The notes: generated from the letters alone by a model not told the origin. A DNA stretch of 64,000 nt from Hymenobacter yonginensis (GCF_027625995.1 NZ_CP115396.1:2108001-2172000), one strand, 5' to 3'. Counted from the stretch's first letter, positions 18,045 to 29,369 are shown. Translations and numbers: made by a program.

Positions 18045-18137
18045 CCGCAAAGTCGACGCTGCGCGCTACTTCTGCCGTTGCCTGACGCGCAACGATACCT
18101 GTTCCACGATACGCGAAGCAAAGGCTTCGCGCTACAC
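18045..18137 (-). repeat. Two unpaired half-elements of the GTAGCGCG family
   Basis: Read on the minus strand, GTAGCGCG occurs twice in the same direction (ending near 18137 and 18070). The first continues as a small hairpin, GCGAAGCCTTTGCTTCGC, analogous to one arm of the family B palindromes at 21345 and 36716, but no inverted mate is present. It lies directly before kdsB. Confidence 0.55.
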
Positions 18138-18148
18138 CTACTCGCCTA

Positions 18149-18898
18149 ATGCTTGCCATCGGTATCATTCCCGCCCGTTTTGCCTCCACCCGCCTGCCCG
18201 GCAAACCCCTCGTGGACCTGGGCGGCCAGTCCATGATTGAGCGAGTGGTGCGCCGGGCGCAGCAGTCGGGCCTGAGCCGGGTGGTGGTAGCCACCGACGA
18301 CCAGCGCATCCTAGAGCACGTGCGGGGCTTCGGCGGCGAGGCCGTGCTCACTCACCCCGACCACCCCAGCGGCACCGACCGAGTGCGCGACGCCTACGAG
18401 CAGCTGGGCGTGCAGGCCGACTGCATCGTCAACATCCAGGGCGACGAGCCCTTCATCTACCCCAGCCAGATTGACGCGCTGGTGCAGCTGTTTGCAGTGC
18501 CCGAGCCGCCGCAGCTGGCTACGTTGGTGAAGCCCGTAATCAGCGAGGAAGAGCTGTTCAGCCCCCACCTGCCCAAAGTGGTGCTCAACACCCAGGGCGA
18601 GGCGCTGTACTTCAGCCGCCATCCCCTGCCCTACCAGCGCCAGCATCCGCAGGCCGAGTGGCTGCAGCACCACCGCTACCTGCGCCACATCGGCCTCTAC
18701 GCCTACCGCCCCGACGTGCTGCGCGAAATCACGCAGCTGCCGCCCTCGCCGTTGGAGCTGGCCGAGAGCCTGGAGCAGCTGCGCTGGCTGGAAGCCGGCT
18801 ACCGCATCCAGACCGCCGAAACCACCCTGGAAACCATCGGCATCGACACGCCGGAAGACGTGGAGCGGGCGTTGCGGCATCTGGCAGAAGCGAAGTAA
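18149..18898 (+). CDS. kdsB: 3-deoxy-manno-octulosonate cytidylyltransferase
   Basis: KdsB activates Kdo with CTP to CMP-Kdo for the lipopolysaccharide core, in the cytoplasm. The 249-residue protein has the nucleotidyltransferase signature IPARFASTRLPGKPL at the N-terminus, the metal and substrate motif NIQGDEPFI (about 94-102), HIGLYAYR and the family end GIDTPEDVERA. Length is normal. No other lipopolysaccharide genes are adjacent; it is a single-gene unit between a decayed repeat and a perfect palindrome. Confidence 0.97.
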   Translation: MLAIGIIPARFASTRLPGKPLVDLGGQSMIERVVRRAQQSGLSRVVVATDDQRILEHVRGFGGEAVLTHPDHPSGTDRVRDAYEQLGVQADCIVNIQGDEPFIYPSQIDALVQLFAVPEPPQLATLVKPVISEEELFSPHLPKVVLNTQGEALYFSRHPLPYQRQHPQAEWLQHHRYLRHIGLYAYRPDVLREITQLPPSPLELAESLEQLRWLEAGYRIQTAETTLETIGIDTPEDVERALRHLAEAK

Positions 18899-18909
18899 AA
18901 GGTCAAAGA

Positions 18910-19046
18910 GAAAAAGCAAAAGCCCCCTGTCATCCTGAGCGGAGCGAAGGACCTTGTCACGTCAAAACGAGTCGTTGTTACGATGGTCGTTCAACTGTAT
19001 AAGGTCCTTCGCTCCGCTCAGGATGACAGGGGGCTTTTGCTTTTTC
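18910..19046. repeat. REPIN-like palindrome, family A copy 2 (46-bp arms)
   Basis: Two perfect 46-bp arms (18910-18955, 19001-19046) flank 45 bases. The arms contain GTCATCCTGAGCGGAGCGAAG followed by GACCTT instead of the GCATCTCG of copy 1. The element fills the gap between convergent kdsB and GH97 genes, so it likely also ends both transcripts. Confidence 0.9.
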
Positions 19047-19056
19047 CTTTAGCTCC

Positions 19057-21429
<2,373 letters not shown>

Positions 21430-21467
21430 TACTCGCCAGCCGGGCCGGAACAACTACTTTTACCTGT

Positions 21468-22370
21468 ATGCTAAGTGAAAAATTCGAAGCCTGCCTGTTG
21501 GCCGGGGCCATTGGCGACGCCTGGGGCAGCAGCTTCGAAAACGAGCCCACTGCCCCAGCCGCCACTACCTTTTACCTCGGCGGCAAGCCGGCCCCTGTGC
21601 GGCGCTGGGCCATTACAGATGATACGCAGCTGACGCTGGCCACCTGCGAAGCGCTGGCGGCCGGCCCCTTCGACCCCACCCGGTTGGGGCAGCAGTTTGT
21701 GGCCTACTACCAGCAGGGCCGCCTTACCGGTCTTGGGGCCAGTACGCTGCAAGCCATTCGCAACGCAGAGGCGGGAATACACTGGACGCAAACCAGCCGC
21801 CGGGGGCAGTACGCGGCGGGCAACGGGGCCGCCATGCGCATCGCGCCTTTCGCTTTTTATCCCGCTACCACCCGGCATACCATTTACGACGCCTGCCGCC
21901 TTACTCACCAGAACGAAGATGCTTACGCCGGCGCATTAGCCGTGTACCTGGCCATTCGGGCAGCCTTGCGCCACACCTGGACCGGCCGCAACAACCTCCT
22001 GGCCCTGCTCCTGCCGGACCTGCCGGATACCAACCTCACGGACCGGCTGCGGGAGCTAAGCTCGTATCCGCCCGACGCCACTATTGCCGAGGCGGCCCGG
22101 CTTGGCAATAATGGGCACGTAGTCAACTCGGTGCCGTTTGCCCTGTTCTGCGCCACCAAAATCCGGAGCCTGGGTCTGGCGCGGTTGCTGCAGCAGCTCA
22201 TTGCCACCGGCGGCGACACCGATACCAACGCCTCCCTGGCGGGTCAGGTGGCCGGGGCACTGATGGGGCCGTCGGGCCTGCCGCCGGAGCTGCTGCAACG
22301 ATTGGCGCAACTACCGGAATATCCGTGGATCACAGAAATTATAGAGCGCACCAAGCGTACCGTTTTGTAG
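21468..22370 (+). CDS. ADP-ribosylglycohydrolase (DraG-like)
   Basis: This 300-residue soluble protein belongs to the ADP-ribosyl-glycohydrolase family, which removes ADP-ribose from proteins or small molecules using two metal ions. Metal-binding motifs are GDAWG (near residue 16), TDDTQL (about 47) and GGDTDTNASLAGQVAGAL (about 246). GNGAAMRIAPFAF and THQNEDAYAGAL are family-typical. Length fits. Its natural substrate is unknown: no ADP-ribosyltransferase or macrodomain is encoded nearby. The ATG at 21468 lies 39 bases after a family B palindrome. Confidence 0.9.
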   Translation: MLSEKFEACLLAGAIGDAWGSSFENEPTAPAATTFYLGGKPAPVRRWAITDDTQLTLATCEALAAGPFDPTRLGQQFVAYYQQGRLTGLGASTLQAIRNAEAGIHWTQTSRRGQYAAGNGAAMRIAPFAFYPATTRHTIYDACRLTHQNEDAYAGALAVYLAIRAALRHTWTGRNNLLALLLPDLPDTNLTDRLRELSSYPPDATIAEAARLGNNGHVVNSVPFALFCATKIRSLGLARLLQQLIATGGDTDTNASLAGQVAGALMGPSGLPPELLQRLAQLPEYPWITEIIERTKRTVL

Positions 22371-22457
22371 CACAATAGAATTTTCCGCTTCACACGGCCT
22401 TCATGAAGACGGCGGTTGCTTTGTCCCATTCAAATCAGGATGGCACGCAATACGCAT

Positions 22458-23546
22458 ATGAAAAGAAGGTTTTTGCTGACGCTCATGGGTGTGGGCGTAC
22501 TGTACGGCGGCACCAGCTGCTCCAAGGAACATAAGGAGAAAGAGGAGAAAATCAAGTTCCTCGTCACCAGCCCGCTCCAGAAAGACACGACCATCACCAA
22601 GGAGTACGTGTCGCAGATTCATGCCTACCAGCACATTGAGGTGCGGGCGCTGGAAAAAGGCTACCTCCAGAAGATCTACGTGGATGAAGGCCAGCGCGTG
22701 CAGCAGGGGCAGCTGATGTTCCAGATCATGCCCATGGTGTATAAGGCTGAGCTGCAGAAGTCGAAGGCCGAGGCCAACTACGTGAGCCTGGAGTACCAGA
22801 ACACCAAGAAGCTGGCCGACAAGAACATCGTATCGGGCAGTGAGCTGGCCCTGGCCCAGGCCAAGCTCGACAAGGCCAACGCCGAAGTCGGGCTGGCCAA
22901 AACCCACCTCGATTTCACCACCATCAAAGCCCCGTTCAGCGGCATGATGGACCATTTCCAGGCCCGACTGGGCAGCCTGGTGGATGAGGGCGACCTGCTG
23001 ACCACCCTCTCCGACAACAGCAAGATGTGGGTGTACTTCAACGTGCCGGAGGCCGAGTACTTGGCCTACAAAGCCCACGCCCGCACCGAAGCCGAAACCA
23101 AGGTGAAGCTGCGCATGGCCGACAACGAGGAGTTCAAGTACCCCGGCGTGGTGCAGACCATCGAGGCCGACTTCAACAACGAAACCGGCAACATTGCCTT
23201 CCGGGCCACCTTCCCCAACCCCGATGGCCTGCTGCGCAACGGCGAAACCGGCTCGGTGCTGATGACCGTGCCGCTGAAAAACGCCGTCATCATCCCGCAG
23301 AAAGCCACCTTCGAGGTGCTGGAGAAGAAGTTCGTGTACGTGGTGGATGCCAAGAACAAGGTGCACCAGACCGAGGTAACCGTGGCCTCCGAAATGCCCG
23401 ACCTCTACATCATCTCGGCCGGCCTGAAAGCCACCGACAAAATCATGCTCGAAGGCATCCGCAAGGTGAAGGAAGGCGACAAAATCCGCTTCACCTACGC
23501 GGAGCCGAAGTCGGTGATTTCGCACCTGAAAGTGTATTCGGAATAG
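22458..23546 (+). CDS. RND efflux periplasmic adaptor (membrane fusion lipoprotein)
   Basis: This 362-residue protein from ATG 22458 carries a lipoprotein signal (GGTSC), so it is anchored in the inner membrane. It shows the adaptor order: barrel-sandwich half (VRALEKGYLQKIYVDEGQ), alpha hairpin (coiled segment about 90-150), second half (TTIKAPFSGMMDHFQARLGSLV), beta-barrel and membrane-proximal domain. It links the RND pump and the TolC-type channel encoded next. Two ATGs occur; the second opens the signal peptide. A palindromic element separates it from the pump gene. Confidence 0.93.
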   Translation: MKRRFLLTLMGVGVLYGGTSCSKEHKEKEEKIKFLVTSPLQKDTTITKEYVSQIHAYQHIEVRALEKGYLQKIYVDEGQRVQQGQLMFQIMPMVYKAELQKSKAEANYVSLEYQNTKKLADKNIVSGSELALAQAKLDKANAEVGLAKTHLDFTTIKAPFSGMMDHFQARLGSLVDEGDLLTTLSDNSKMWVYFNVPEAEYLAYKAHARTEAETKVKLRMADNEEFKYPGVVQTIEADFNNETGNIAFRATFPNPDGLLRNGETGSVLMTVPLKNAVIIPQKATFEVLEKKFVYVVDAKNKVHQTEVTVASEMPDLYIISAGLKATDKIMLEGIRKVKEGDKIRFTYAEPKSVISHLKVYSE

Positions 23547-23567
23547 AGCTTCATTCTAGAATAGACT

Positions 23568-23672
23568 GTCATGCTGAGCGAAGGCGCAGCCGCAGTCGAA
23601 GCATCTCGCGTGCAGTCGTTGCGCTACTAATCCAACGAAGCGGGCGAGATGCTTCGACAAGCTCAGCATGAC
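23568..23672. repeat. REPIN-like palindrome, family A copy 3, inside the efflux operon
   Basis: Left arm about 23568-23609 (GTCATGCTGAGC... TCGAAGCATCTCGC), right arm 23644-23672. The arms match at both ends, but the left carries an extra 13-base stretch in the middle. It lies between the adaptor and pump genes of one operon. Confidence 0.85.
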
Positions 23673-23703
23673 GCCCCAATAGTCACGAACAGCTCCCTAT
23701 TTC

Positions 23704-26700
23704 ATGTTCAGTAAATTCATTCGCCGACCCGTGTTTGCCATCGTCATATCGGTGGTAATCATGTTCCTGGGCATTCTGGCAATTAATACGTTGCCGACGT
23801 CCCAGTTCCCCGAGATTTCGCCGCCGATGGTGATGGTGAGCACGGCCTACCCCGGCGCCAGCGCCAAGGTGCTCACCGAATCGGTGCTGATTCCGCTGGA
23901 GCAGGCCATCAACGGCGTGCCCGGCATGAAGTACATGACCTCCGACGCCGTATCGGCCGGTGAGGCCAACATCCAGATTGTGTTCAACCTGGGCACCGAC
24001 CCCGAGCAGGCCGTGGTGAACGTGAACACCCGCATTGCGCAGGTACTCAACCGCCTGCCGGTGCTGGTGCAGCGCGAGGGCGTGGTGGTGAACCGCGTGG
24101 TGCCCAACATGCTTATGTACGTCAACCTCTACAGCAAAGACAAGAATACCGACATGCGGTACCTCTTCAACTTTGCCGGGGTGAACATGCTGCCCGAAAT
24201 CCAGCGCATCGATGGCGTGGGCCGGGCTAGCATCCTGGGTTCCCGCCAGTACGCCATGCGCGTGTGGCTGAAGCCGGACCGTATGCGGGCCTACAACCTG
24301 TCGGTGGATGATGTGATGGAAGCCCTCAACGACCAGAGCGTGATTGGCTCGCCGGGCCGCATCGGCCGCTCCGACGGCAAGGAGGCCTCAGCGCTGGAGT
24401 ACGTGCTCACCTACAAAGGCCGCTTCAACGACGTGGAGGAGTACAAGAACGTCATCATCAAGGCCAACGCCAACGGCGAAACCCTGCGTCTCAAGGACGT
24501 GGCCAACGTGGAGCTGGGCTCGGAATTCTACGACATCTACTCCAACCTCGACGGCTACCCCTCGGCGGCCATCATGCTCAAGCAGACCTACGGCTCCAAC
24601 GCTCTGGACGTGATTAAGAGCGTGAAAACCAAGCTGGAGGAACTGAAGAAAACCATGCCCCCCGGCATGGACTACAAGATCAGCTACGACGTGTCGAACT
24701 TCCTCGACGCCTCCACCGAAAACGTGATTCACACCCTGCGCGACGCCTTTATTCTGGTGGCCCTGGTGGTGTTCCTGTTCCTCGGCGACTGGCGCAGCAC
24801 GCTGATTCCGATTATTGCGGTGCCGGTGTCGTTGGTGGGCGCGTTCATGGCCATGCAGGCCTTTGGGCTCACCATCAACATGATAACGCTGTTTGCGCTG
24901 GTACTGGCCATCGGGATTGTGGTGGATGACGCCATTGTGGTGGTGGAAGCCGTGCACGCCAAGATGGAGGAAAAGCACCTCTCGCCCTACGGCGCGGTGC
25001 GCGAGGTTATCGGCGAAATCAGCGGGGCCATCATTGCCATTACCATCCTGATGACGGCGGTGTTCGTGCCGGTGGCTTTCATGAGCGGGCCGGTAGGCAT
25101 TTTCTACCGCCAGTTCTCCATCACCATGGCCGCCAGCATCGTCATTTCGGGCATTGTGGCCCTGACCTTGACGCCGGTGCTCTGCGCCATGATTCTGAAG
25201 AACAACCACGGCCAGCCCCGCAAGAAAACGCCCATCAACCGGTTTATCGACTGGTTTAACCGTGGCTTCGAGCGCCTGACCGGCCGCTACACCAACCTGC
25301 TGGAGCGGGTGGTAGACCGCCGCGTGCTCACCTTCGCGGTGCTCATTGCCTTCGGGCTGGGCATCTTCGGCATCTCCACTACCCTGCCCTCGGGCTTTAT
25401 TCCGGCCGAAGACCAGGGCATGATTTACGCCGTGCTCCAGACGCCGCCCGGCTCCACCCTGGAGCGCACCAACGACCTGTCGCAACGCCTCCAAAAGCTG
25501 GCCGAAAAAGTGCCCGGCATTGAGAGCATTTCCACGCTGGCCGGCTACGAGATTCTGACCGAAGGCCGCGGCTCCAACGCCGGTACCTGCATCATCAGCC
25601 TCAAACCCTGGAATGAGCGCAAGGAATCGGTGCACGACGTGATTATGGCCCTCGAAGAAAAGGCCAAGGAAATTCCCGGCGCGACCATCGAGTTCTTCGA
25701 GCCACCAGCAGTACCCGGCTACGGCGCGGCGGGCGGCTTCCAGCTGCAGCTGCTCGACAAAACCGCCACCGGCGACTACAAGGCCCTGGAAAAAGTGAAC
25801 GAGGAATTCATGACCGAGCTCAAGAAGCGCAAGGAGCTGGCCGGCTTGTTTACCTTTTTCTCGGCCAACTATCCGCAGTACGAGCTACAGATTGACAACC
25901 AGCTGGCTATGCAGAAGGGCGTGAGCATCGGCAACGCCATGAACACGCTCAGCATTATGGTGGGCTCCACCTACGAGCTGGGCTTCATTAAGTACCAGCG
26001 CTTCTTCAAGGTGTTTGTGCAGGCTTCGCCCGAGTACCGCCGCCTGCCCAAGGACATTCTGGACATGTGGGTGAAGAACGACAAGGGCGAAATGGTGCCG
26101 ATGTCGGCCTTCATGAAGATTGTGAAGGGCCAGGGCGCCAACGAAATCAACCGCTATAATATGTACCCCACGGCCTCCATCCGCGGCGACGCGGCCCAGG
26201 GCTACAGCTCCGGCGAGGCCATCAAAGCAGTGCAGGAAGTGGCCGCCAAAACCCTGCCCCGCGGCTATGATATCGACTGGGGCGGCCTCTCAAAGGACGA
26301 AGTGGGCCGTGGCAACGAGGCCATCTACATCTTCCTGGTCGTGATTGTATTCGTGTACCTGGTGCTGGCCGCGCAGTATGAGAGCTTCCTGCTGCCGCTG
26401 TCAGTGATTCTGAGCTTGCCGGCCGGTATTTTCGGCTCCTTCCTGCTCATCAAAACCATGGGCCTGGCCAACAACATCTACGCCCAGGTGGGCCTCGTGA
26501 TGCTGGTGGGTTTGCTGGGCAAAAACGCCGTGCTGATTGTGGAGTTTGCGGTGCAGAAGCACGAGGAAGGCATGACGGTGCGCGAAGCCGCCATTGAGGG
26601 CGCGAAAGTGCGTTTCCGGCCCATTCTGATGACCTCCTTCGCCTTCATTGCCGGCCTGATTCCGCTGGTTATTGCCCACGGCGCGGGCGCCATCGGCAAC

Positions 26701-26901
26701 CGCACCATTGGTACGGCGGCGCTGGGCGGCATGCTGTTCGGCACCGTGTTCGGGGTGATTATCGTGCCCGGCCTGTACTACATCTTCGGCACCATGGCCG
26801 CCGGCCGCAAGCTGATTGATGATGAGAATGAGAACCCGCTGTCGGAGTTTGAGCCGCACGTATTAGTTGATGAAGAAGTTCCGAGCCATAGTCATGCTTA
26901 A
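23704..26901 (+). CDS. RND multidrug efflux pump, HAE1 (AcrB-like)
   Basis: This 1065-residue inner-membrane trimeric pump exports hydrophobic or amphipathic compounds using the proton gradient. Twelve membrane segments and two large periplasmic loops are evident. The proton relay pair is D408-D409 (GIVVDDAIVVVE) in TM4, with K940 (LLGKNAVLIVEF) in TM10; both positions agree with AcrB. The N-terminal MFSKFIRRPVFAIVIS is typical of HAE1 pumps. The outer-membrane channel gene starts within its last codons. Substrate range cannot be read from the sequence. Confidence 0.97.
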   Translation: MFSKFIRRPVFAIVISVVIMFLGILAINTLPTSQFPEISPPMVMVSTAYPGASAKVLTESVLIPLEQAINGVPGMKYMTSDAVSAGEANIQIVFNLGTDPEQAVVNVNTRIAQVLNRLPVLVQREGVVVNRVVPNMLMYVNLYSKDKNTDMRYLFNFAGVNMLPEIQRIDGVGRASILGSRQYAMRVWLKPDRMRAYNLSVDDVMEALNDQSVIGSPGRIGRSDGKEASALEYVLTYKGRFNDVEEYKNVIIKANANGETLRLKDVANVELGSEFYDIYSNLDGYPSAAIMLKQTYGSNALDVIKSVKTKLEELKKTMPPGMDYKISYDVSNFLDASTENVIHTLRDAFILVALVVFLFLGDWRSTLIPIIAVPVSLVGAFMAMQAFGLTINMITLFALVLAIGIVVDDAIVVVEAVHAKMEEKHLSPYGAVREVIGEISGAIIAITILMTAVFVPVAFMSGPVGIFYRQFSITMAASIVISGIVALTLTPVLCAMILKNNHGQPRKKTPINRFIDWFNRGFERLTGRYTNLLERVVDRRVLTFAVLIAFGLGIFGISTTLPSGFIPAEDQGMIYAVLQTPPGSTLERTNDLSQRLQKLAEKVPGIESISTLAGYEILTEGRGSNAGTCIISLKPWNERKESVHDVIMALEEKAKEIPGATIEFFEPPAVPGYGAAGGFQLQLLDKTATGDYKALEKVNEEFMTELKKRKELAGLFTFFSANYPQYELQIDNQLAMQKGVSIGNAMNTLSIMVGSTYELGFIKYQRFFKVFVQASPEYRRLPKDILDMWVKNDKGEMVPMSAFMKIVKGQGANEINRYNMYPTASIRGDAAQGYSSGEAIKAVQEVAAKTLPRGYDIDWGGLSKDEVGRGNEAIYIFLVVIVFVYLVLAAQYESFLLPLSVILSLPAGIFGSFLLIKTMGLANNIYAQVGLVMLVGLLGKNAVLIVEFAVQKHEEGMTVREAAIEGAKVRFRPILMTSFAFIAGLIPLVIAHGAGAIGNRTIGTAALGGMLFGTVFGVIIVPGLYYIFGTMAAGRKLIDDENENPLSEFEPHVLVDEEVPSHSHA

Positions 26902-28330
26902 CAAACGCATTTATCAGGGGCTGAGCGCCGCGGTGTTGGCCCTGGCGGTGGGCGCGTGCAAAATGCCCGAGTTGGCCACCAAGGCCGCCGGCCGGCCGGT
27001 ACCCGCCACCTACGCCACCACCACCCCGGACAGCACCAACACTGCCCGCAACCAGTGGCGGCAGTTCTTCACCGACCCCAACCTGGTAGGCCTCATCGAC
27101 ACGGCCCTGCAGCGCAACCAGGAGCTGAATATCTCGCTGCAGGAAATCCAGATTGCCCGCAACGAGGTGCAGATCCGCAAGGGTGAGTACCTGCCCTTCG
27201 TGGGCCTGGGTGCTAAGGCCGAAACGGCGCGGGCCAGCAAAAACACGCTGCAGGGCGCCACCGAGGAAGCCATCAACATCCGGCCCGAGCACCGCAACCC
27301 CGACCCGCTGCAGAACTACCAGATCGGGGCGTTTGCGAGCTGGGAGGTGGATATCTGGCACAAGCTGCGCAACGCCCGCAAGTCGGCCGCGCTGCGCTAC
27401 CTGGCCACGGTGGAAGGCCGCAACTTCACGGTCACGAACCTGATTGGCGAAATTGCCACCTCCTACTACGAGCTGCTGGCCCTGGACAACCAGCTGGCCA
27501 TCGTGCGCCAGAACATCGAGCTGCAGACTAACGCCCTGGAGCTGGTGAAGCTGCAGAAGGAATCGGCGCGCACCACCGAGCTGGCGGTGCAGCGCTTCGA
27601 GGCCCAGCTGCACAACACTCGCAGCCTGCAGTACGGCATCCAGCAGCGCATTACGGAAACCGAAAACCGCCTCAACTTCCTGGCCGGCCGCTACCCCCAG
27701 CCCATTGCCCGCAACTCGGCCGCGTTCAATGAGCTGCTGCCCACACCGGTGCAGGCCGGCGTGCCGGCCCAGCTGCTGCAAAACCGCCCCGATATCCGGC
27801 AGGCCGAGCAGCAGCTGGCCGCCGCCAAGCTGGACATCCAGATTGCGCGGGCCAACTTCTATCCGGCGCTGCGCATCACGGGCGGGGCCGGTTTCGGGGC
27901 CTTCAAGCCCGGGCTGCTGTTCACCACGCCCGAGAGTATGCTGTACTCGCTGGCCGGTGACCTAGTGGCCCCGCTGGTAAACCGCAACGGCATCAAGGCC
28001 CTGTACGGCAACGCCAACGCCGTGCAGATTCAGGCCGCCTACAACTACGAGCGCACCATCCTGAACGCCTACGTGGAAGTGGCCAACCAGCTGGCCAGCA
28101 TCAACAACCTGCAGCAGAGCTACAACGAAAAGGCCAAGGCCGTACTGGCCCTCAACCAGTCCACCAGCATTTCCAACAGCCTGTTCCGCTCCGCCCGCGC
28201 CGACTACACCGAAGTCCTCTTTACCCAGCGCGACGCCCTGGAATCCAAGTTCGACCTCATCGAAACCAAGATGCAGCAGCTCAACGCCTCCGTAAACGTG
28301 TACCGCGCCCTGGGCGGCGGCTGGAAGTAA
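26894..28330 (+). CDS. TolC-family outer-membrane efflux lipoprotein
   Basis: This 478-residue protein is an OprM/CusC-type channel. The signal ends in a lipobox at VGAC, so it is a lipidated outer-membrane factor. Family features are WRQFFTDPNL, two long coiled helices (about 190-280 and 390-470), the repeat boundary LLQNRPDIRQAEQQLAAA and the end NVYRALGGGW. The chosen ATG 26894 overlaps the pump stop by eight bases; ATG 26870 is an alternative that adds eight residues. The three genes make a complete tripartite exporter. Confidence 0.94.
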   Translation: MLNKRIYQGLSAAVLALAVGACKMPELATKAAGRPVPATYATTTPDSTNTARNQWRQFFTDPNLVGLIDTALQRNQELNISLQEIQIARNEVQIRKGEYLPFVGLGAKAETARASKNTLQGATEEAINIRPEHRNPDPLQNYQIGAFASWEVDIWHKLRNARKSAALRYLATVEGRNFTVTNLIGEIATSYYELLALDNQLAIVRQNIELQTNALELVKLQKESARTTELAVQRFEAQLHNTRSLQYGIQQRITETENRLNFLAGRYPQPIARNSAAFNELLPTPVQAGVPAQLLQNRPDIRQAEQQLAAAKLDIQIARANFYPALRITGGAGFGAFKPGLLFTTPESMLYSLAGDLVAPLVNRNGIKALYGNANAVQIQAAYNYERTILNAYVEVANQLASINNLQQSYNEKAKAVLALNQSTSISNSLFRSARADYTEVLFTQRDALESKFDLIETKMQQLNASVNVYRALGGGWK

Positions 28331-28389
28331 GATGAACGTCCCGGTCCGACGGCTCCTTCAAGCCGTCGGACCGGTCGCCGTCAGAACGA

Positions 28390-28490
28390 TGTAGAGACGC
28401 GACACTTCGCGTCTCGTCGTTGCTGAGATTGTTTTAACCGGCGCAGGCCCGGCCGTTCAACGACGAGACGCGAAGTGTCGCGTCTCTACA
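28390..28490. repeat. REPIN-like palindrome, family C
   Basis: Two perfect 33-bp arms (28390-28422, 28458-28490) flank 35 bases. Each arm is itself a hairpin (GAGACGCGA CAC TTCGCGTCTC). It lies 60 bases after the efflux operon and likely acts as its terminator. Confidence 0.9.
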
Positions 28491-28777
28491 CCGCTACCTG
28501 CTCTTGCCACCCCAACAGCACACGTTGTCACGCTGCCACCAAGCGTTGCCATGCCGTCACAACGCGTTGCCACCTCGTCACAACGCGTTGCCACCTCGCC
28601 ACCAGGCGTTGTCACCCCGCCACTAGGCGTTGCCACCTCATCACGGACCGTTGTCACCTCGCCATAGCTTAGTGACGCCTTATCAATTCGACTTGTCACT
28701 CCGCCAGCCCCCATTGCCACCCCGGCAATGGGGGCTGTCACGTTAGCAACGGTCATTGACGCGCCGCCAGGGCTCAT
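28457..28777 (-). CDS. Possible heptad-repeat small protein after SUI1
   Basis: A 106-codon frame starts at the ATG 28777, 11 bases after the SUI1 stop on the same strand, and ends with TGA inside the family C palindrome. It is open through all fourteen 21-bp units and encodes heptads of the form T-x-x-[GD]-[GE]-V-[AT], e.g. TPGGEVA, TRCDEVA, TRCDGMA. Valine at position 6 is almost invariant (Ala or Met in the rest), and position 7 is nearly always Ala, Thr or Ser. No signal peptide. It could be a real beta-structured repeat protein co-translated with SUI1, or simply the reading of a non-coding repeat; the plus strand also encodes heptads (RCHLVTT) but is stopped midway. Confidence 0.3.
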   Translation of the reverse strand: MSPGGASMTVANVTAPIAGVAMGAGGVTSRIDKASLSYGEVTTVRDEVATPSGGVTTPGGEVATRCDEVATRCDGMATLGGSVTTCAVGVARAGSGVETRHFASRR

Positions 28778-28797
28778 TGTCGTGCCGGCTACCCACC
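28504..28797. repeat. Tandem array of fourteen 21-bp units
   Basis: A TTG (or one-base variant GTG/CTG) recurs exactly every 21 bases from 28504 to 28777, each followed by YCAC and, eight bases on in most units, another YCA(C). The units differ by substitutions only, with no insertion or deletion. The middle units (28546-28630) are the most alike. The array runs from the family C palindrome to the SUI1 stop codon. Confidence 0.9.
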
Positions 28798-29133
28798 CGC
28801 CTTCTTGGCTTTGTAGCCCTTTTCCAGCAGCACGGCCATCACCTTGTCGCGGAAGTCGCCCTGGATGATGATTTCGCCGTCTTTGGCGTTGCCGCCCACG
28901 GCGCACTTGGTTTTGAGCAGCTTGCCCAGCGTCTGCAGGTCGGCATCCTGGCCCACGAAGCCGGTGATGAGCGTGACCTGCTTGCCGCCACGCGCTTTTT
29001 TGTCGAGCTGCACGCGCAGATTCTGCTGCTGCGGGGGCAGCGTGGCGGCGGCGGGCTCGGTATTGTCCTGGTATTCGAAATCGGGGTTGGTGGAGTACAC
29101 CACGCCTTCCCGGCGGTTCTTATCGGCTTTCAT
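28789..29133 (-). CDS. SUI1/YciH family translation initiation factor
   Basis: This 114-residue protein has a short, charged, poorly conserved N-terminus and a C-terminal SUI1 domain (about 38-112): LRVQLDKKARGGKQVTLITGF, split as ARGGKQVTLITGF, then LGKLLKTKCAVGGNAKDGEIIIQGDFRDKV in pieces LLKTKCAVGG and EIIIQGDF. It is the bacterial YciH form related to eIF1, thought to act on initiation fidelity under stress. The stop codon touches a 21-bp tandem array. Confidence 0.92.
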   Translation of the reverse strand: MKADKNRREGVVYSTNPDFEYQDNTEPAAATLPPQQQNLRVQLDKKARGGKQVTLITGFVGQDADLQTLGKLLKTKCAVGGNAKDGEIIIQGDFRDKVMAVLLEKGYKAKKAGG

Positions 29134-29369
29134 GGCCGAAATGTAGCAGAATACGCCCGCACCACCGCCCGCCAGCCTGTGGCCGGCATGACAGTGCTGG
29201 TTTCAGTAGCGCAGGGCCAAGCATAGTAAAACCCATTTATAATTGCATCTTTATGTAGTGCATTACTTCCGTTGGCTTACGTGCCCGCCTGTCGGCCATC
29301 GGCCGCCGGCCCGGCTGGCACGGGGTTGGAAATGAAGAGCGCGGCGTTGTCAGTTCGGCACTTCTGCCC

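Noticed and set aside
28504-28797. The 21-bp array as a CRISPR
   Set aside because: Units are contiguous with no unique spacers and no cas genes are near.
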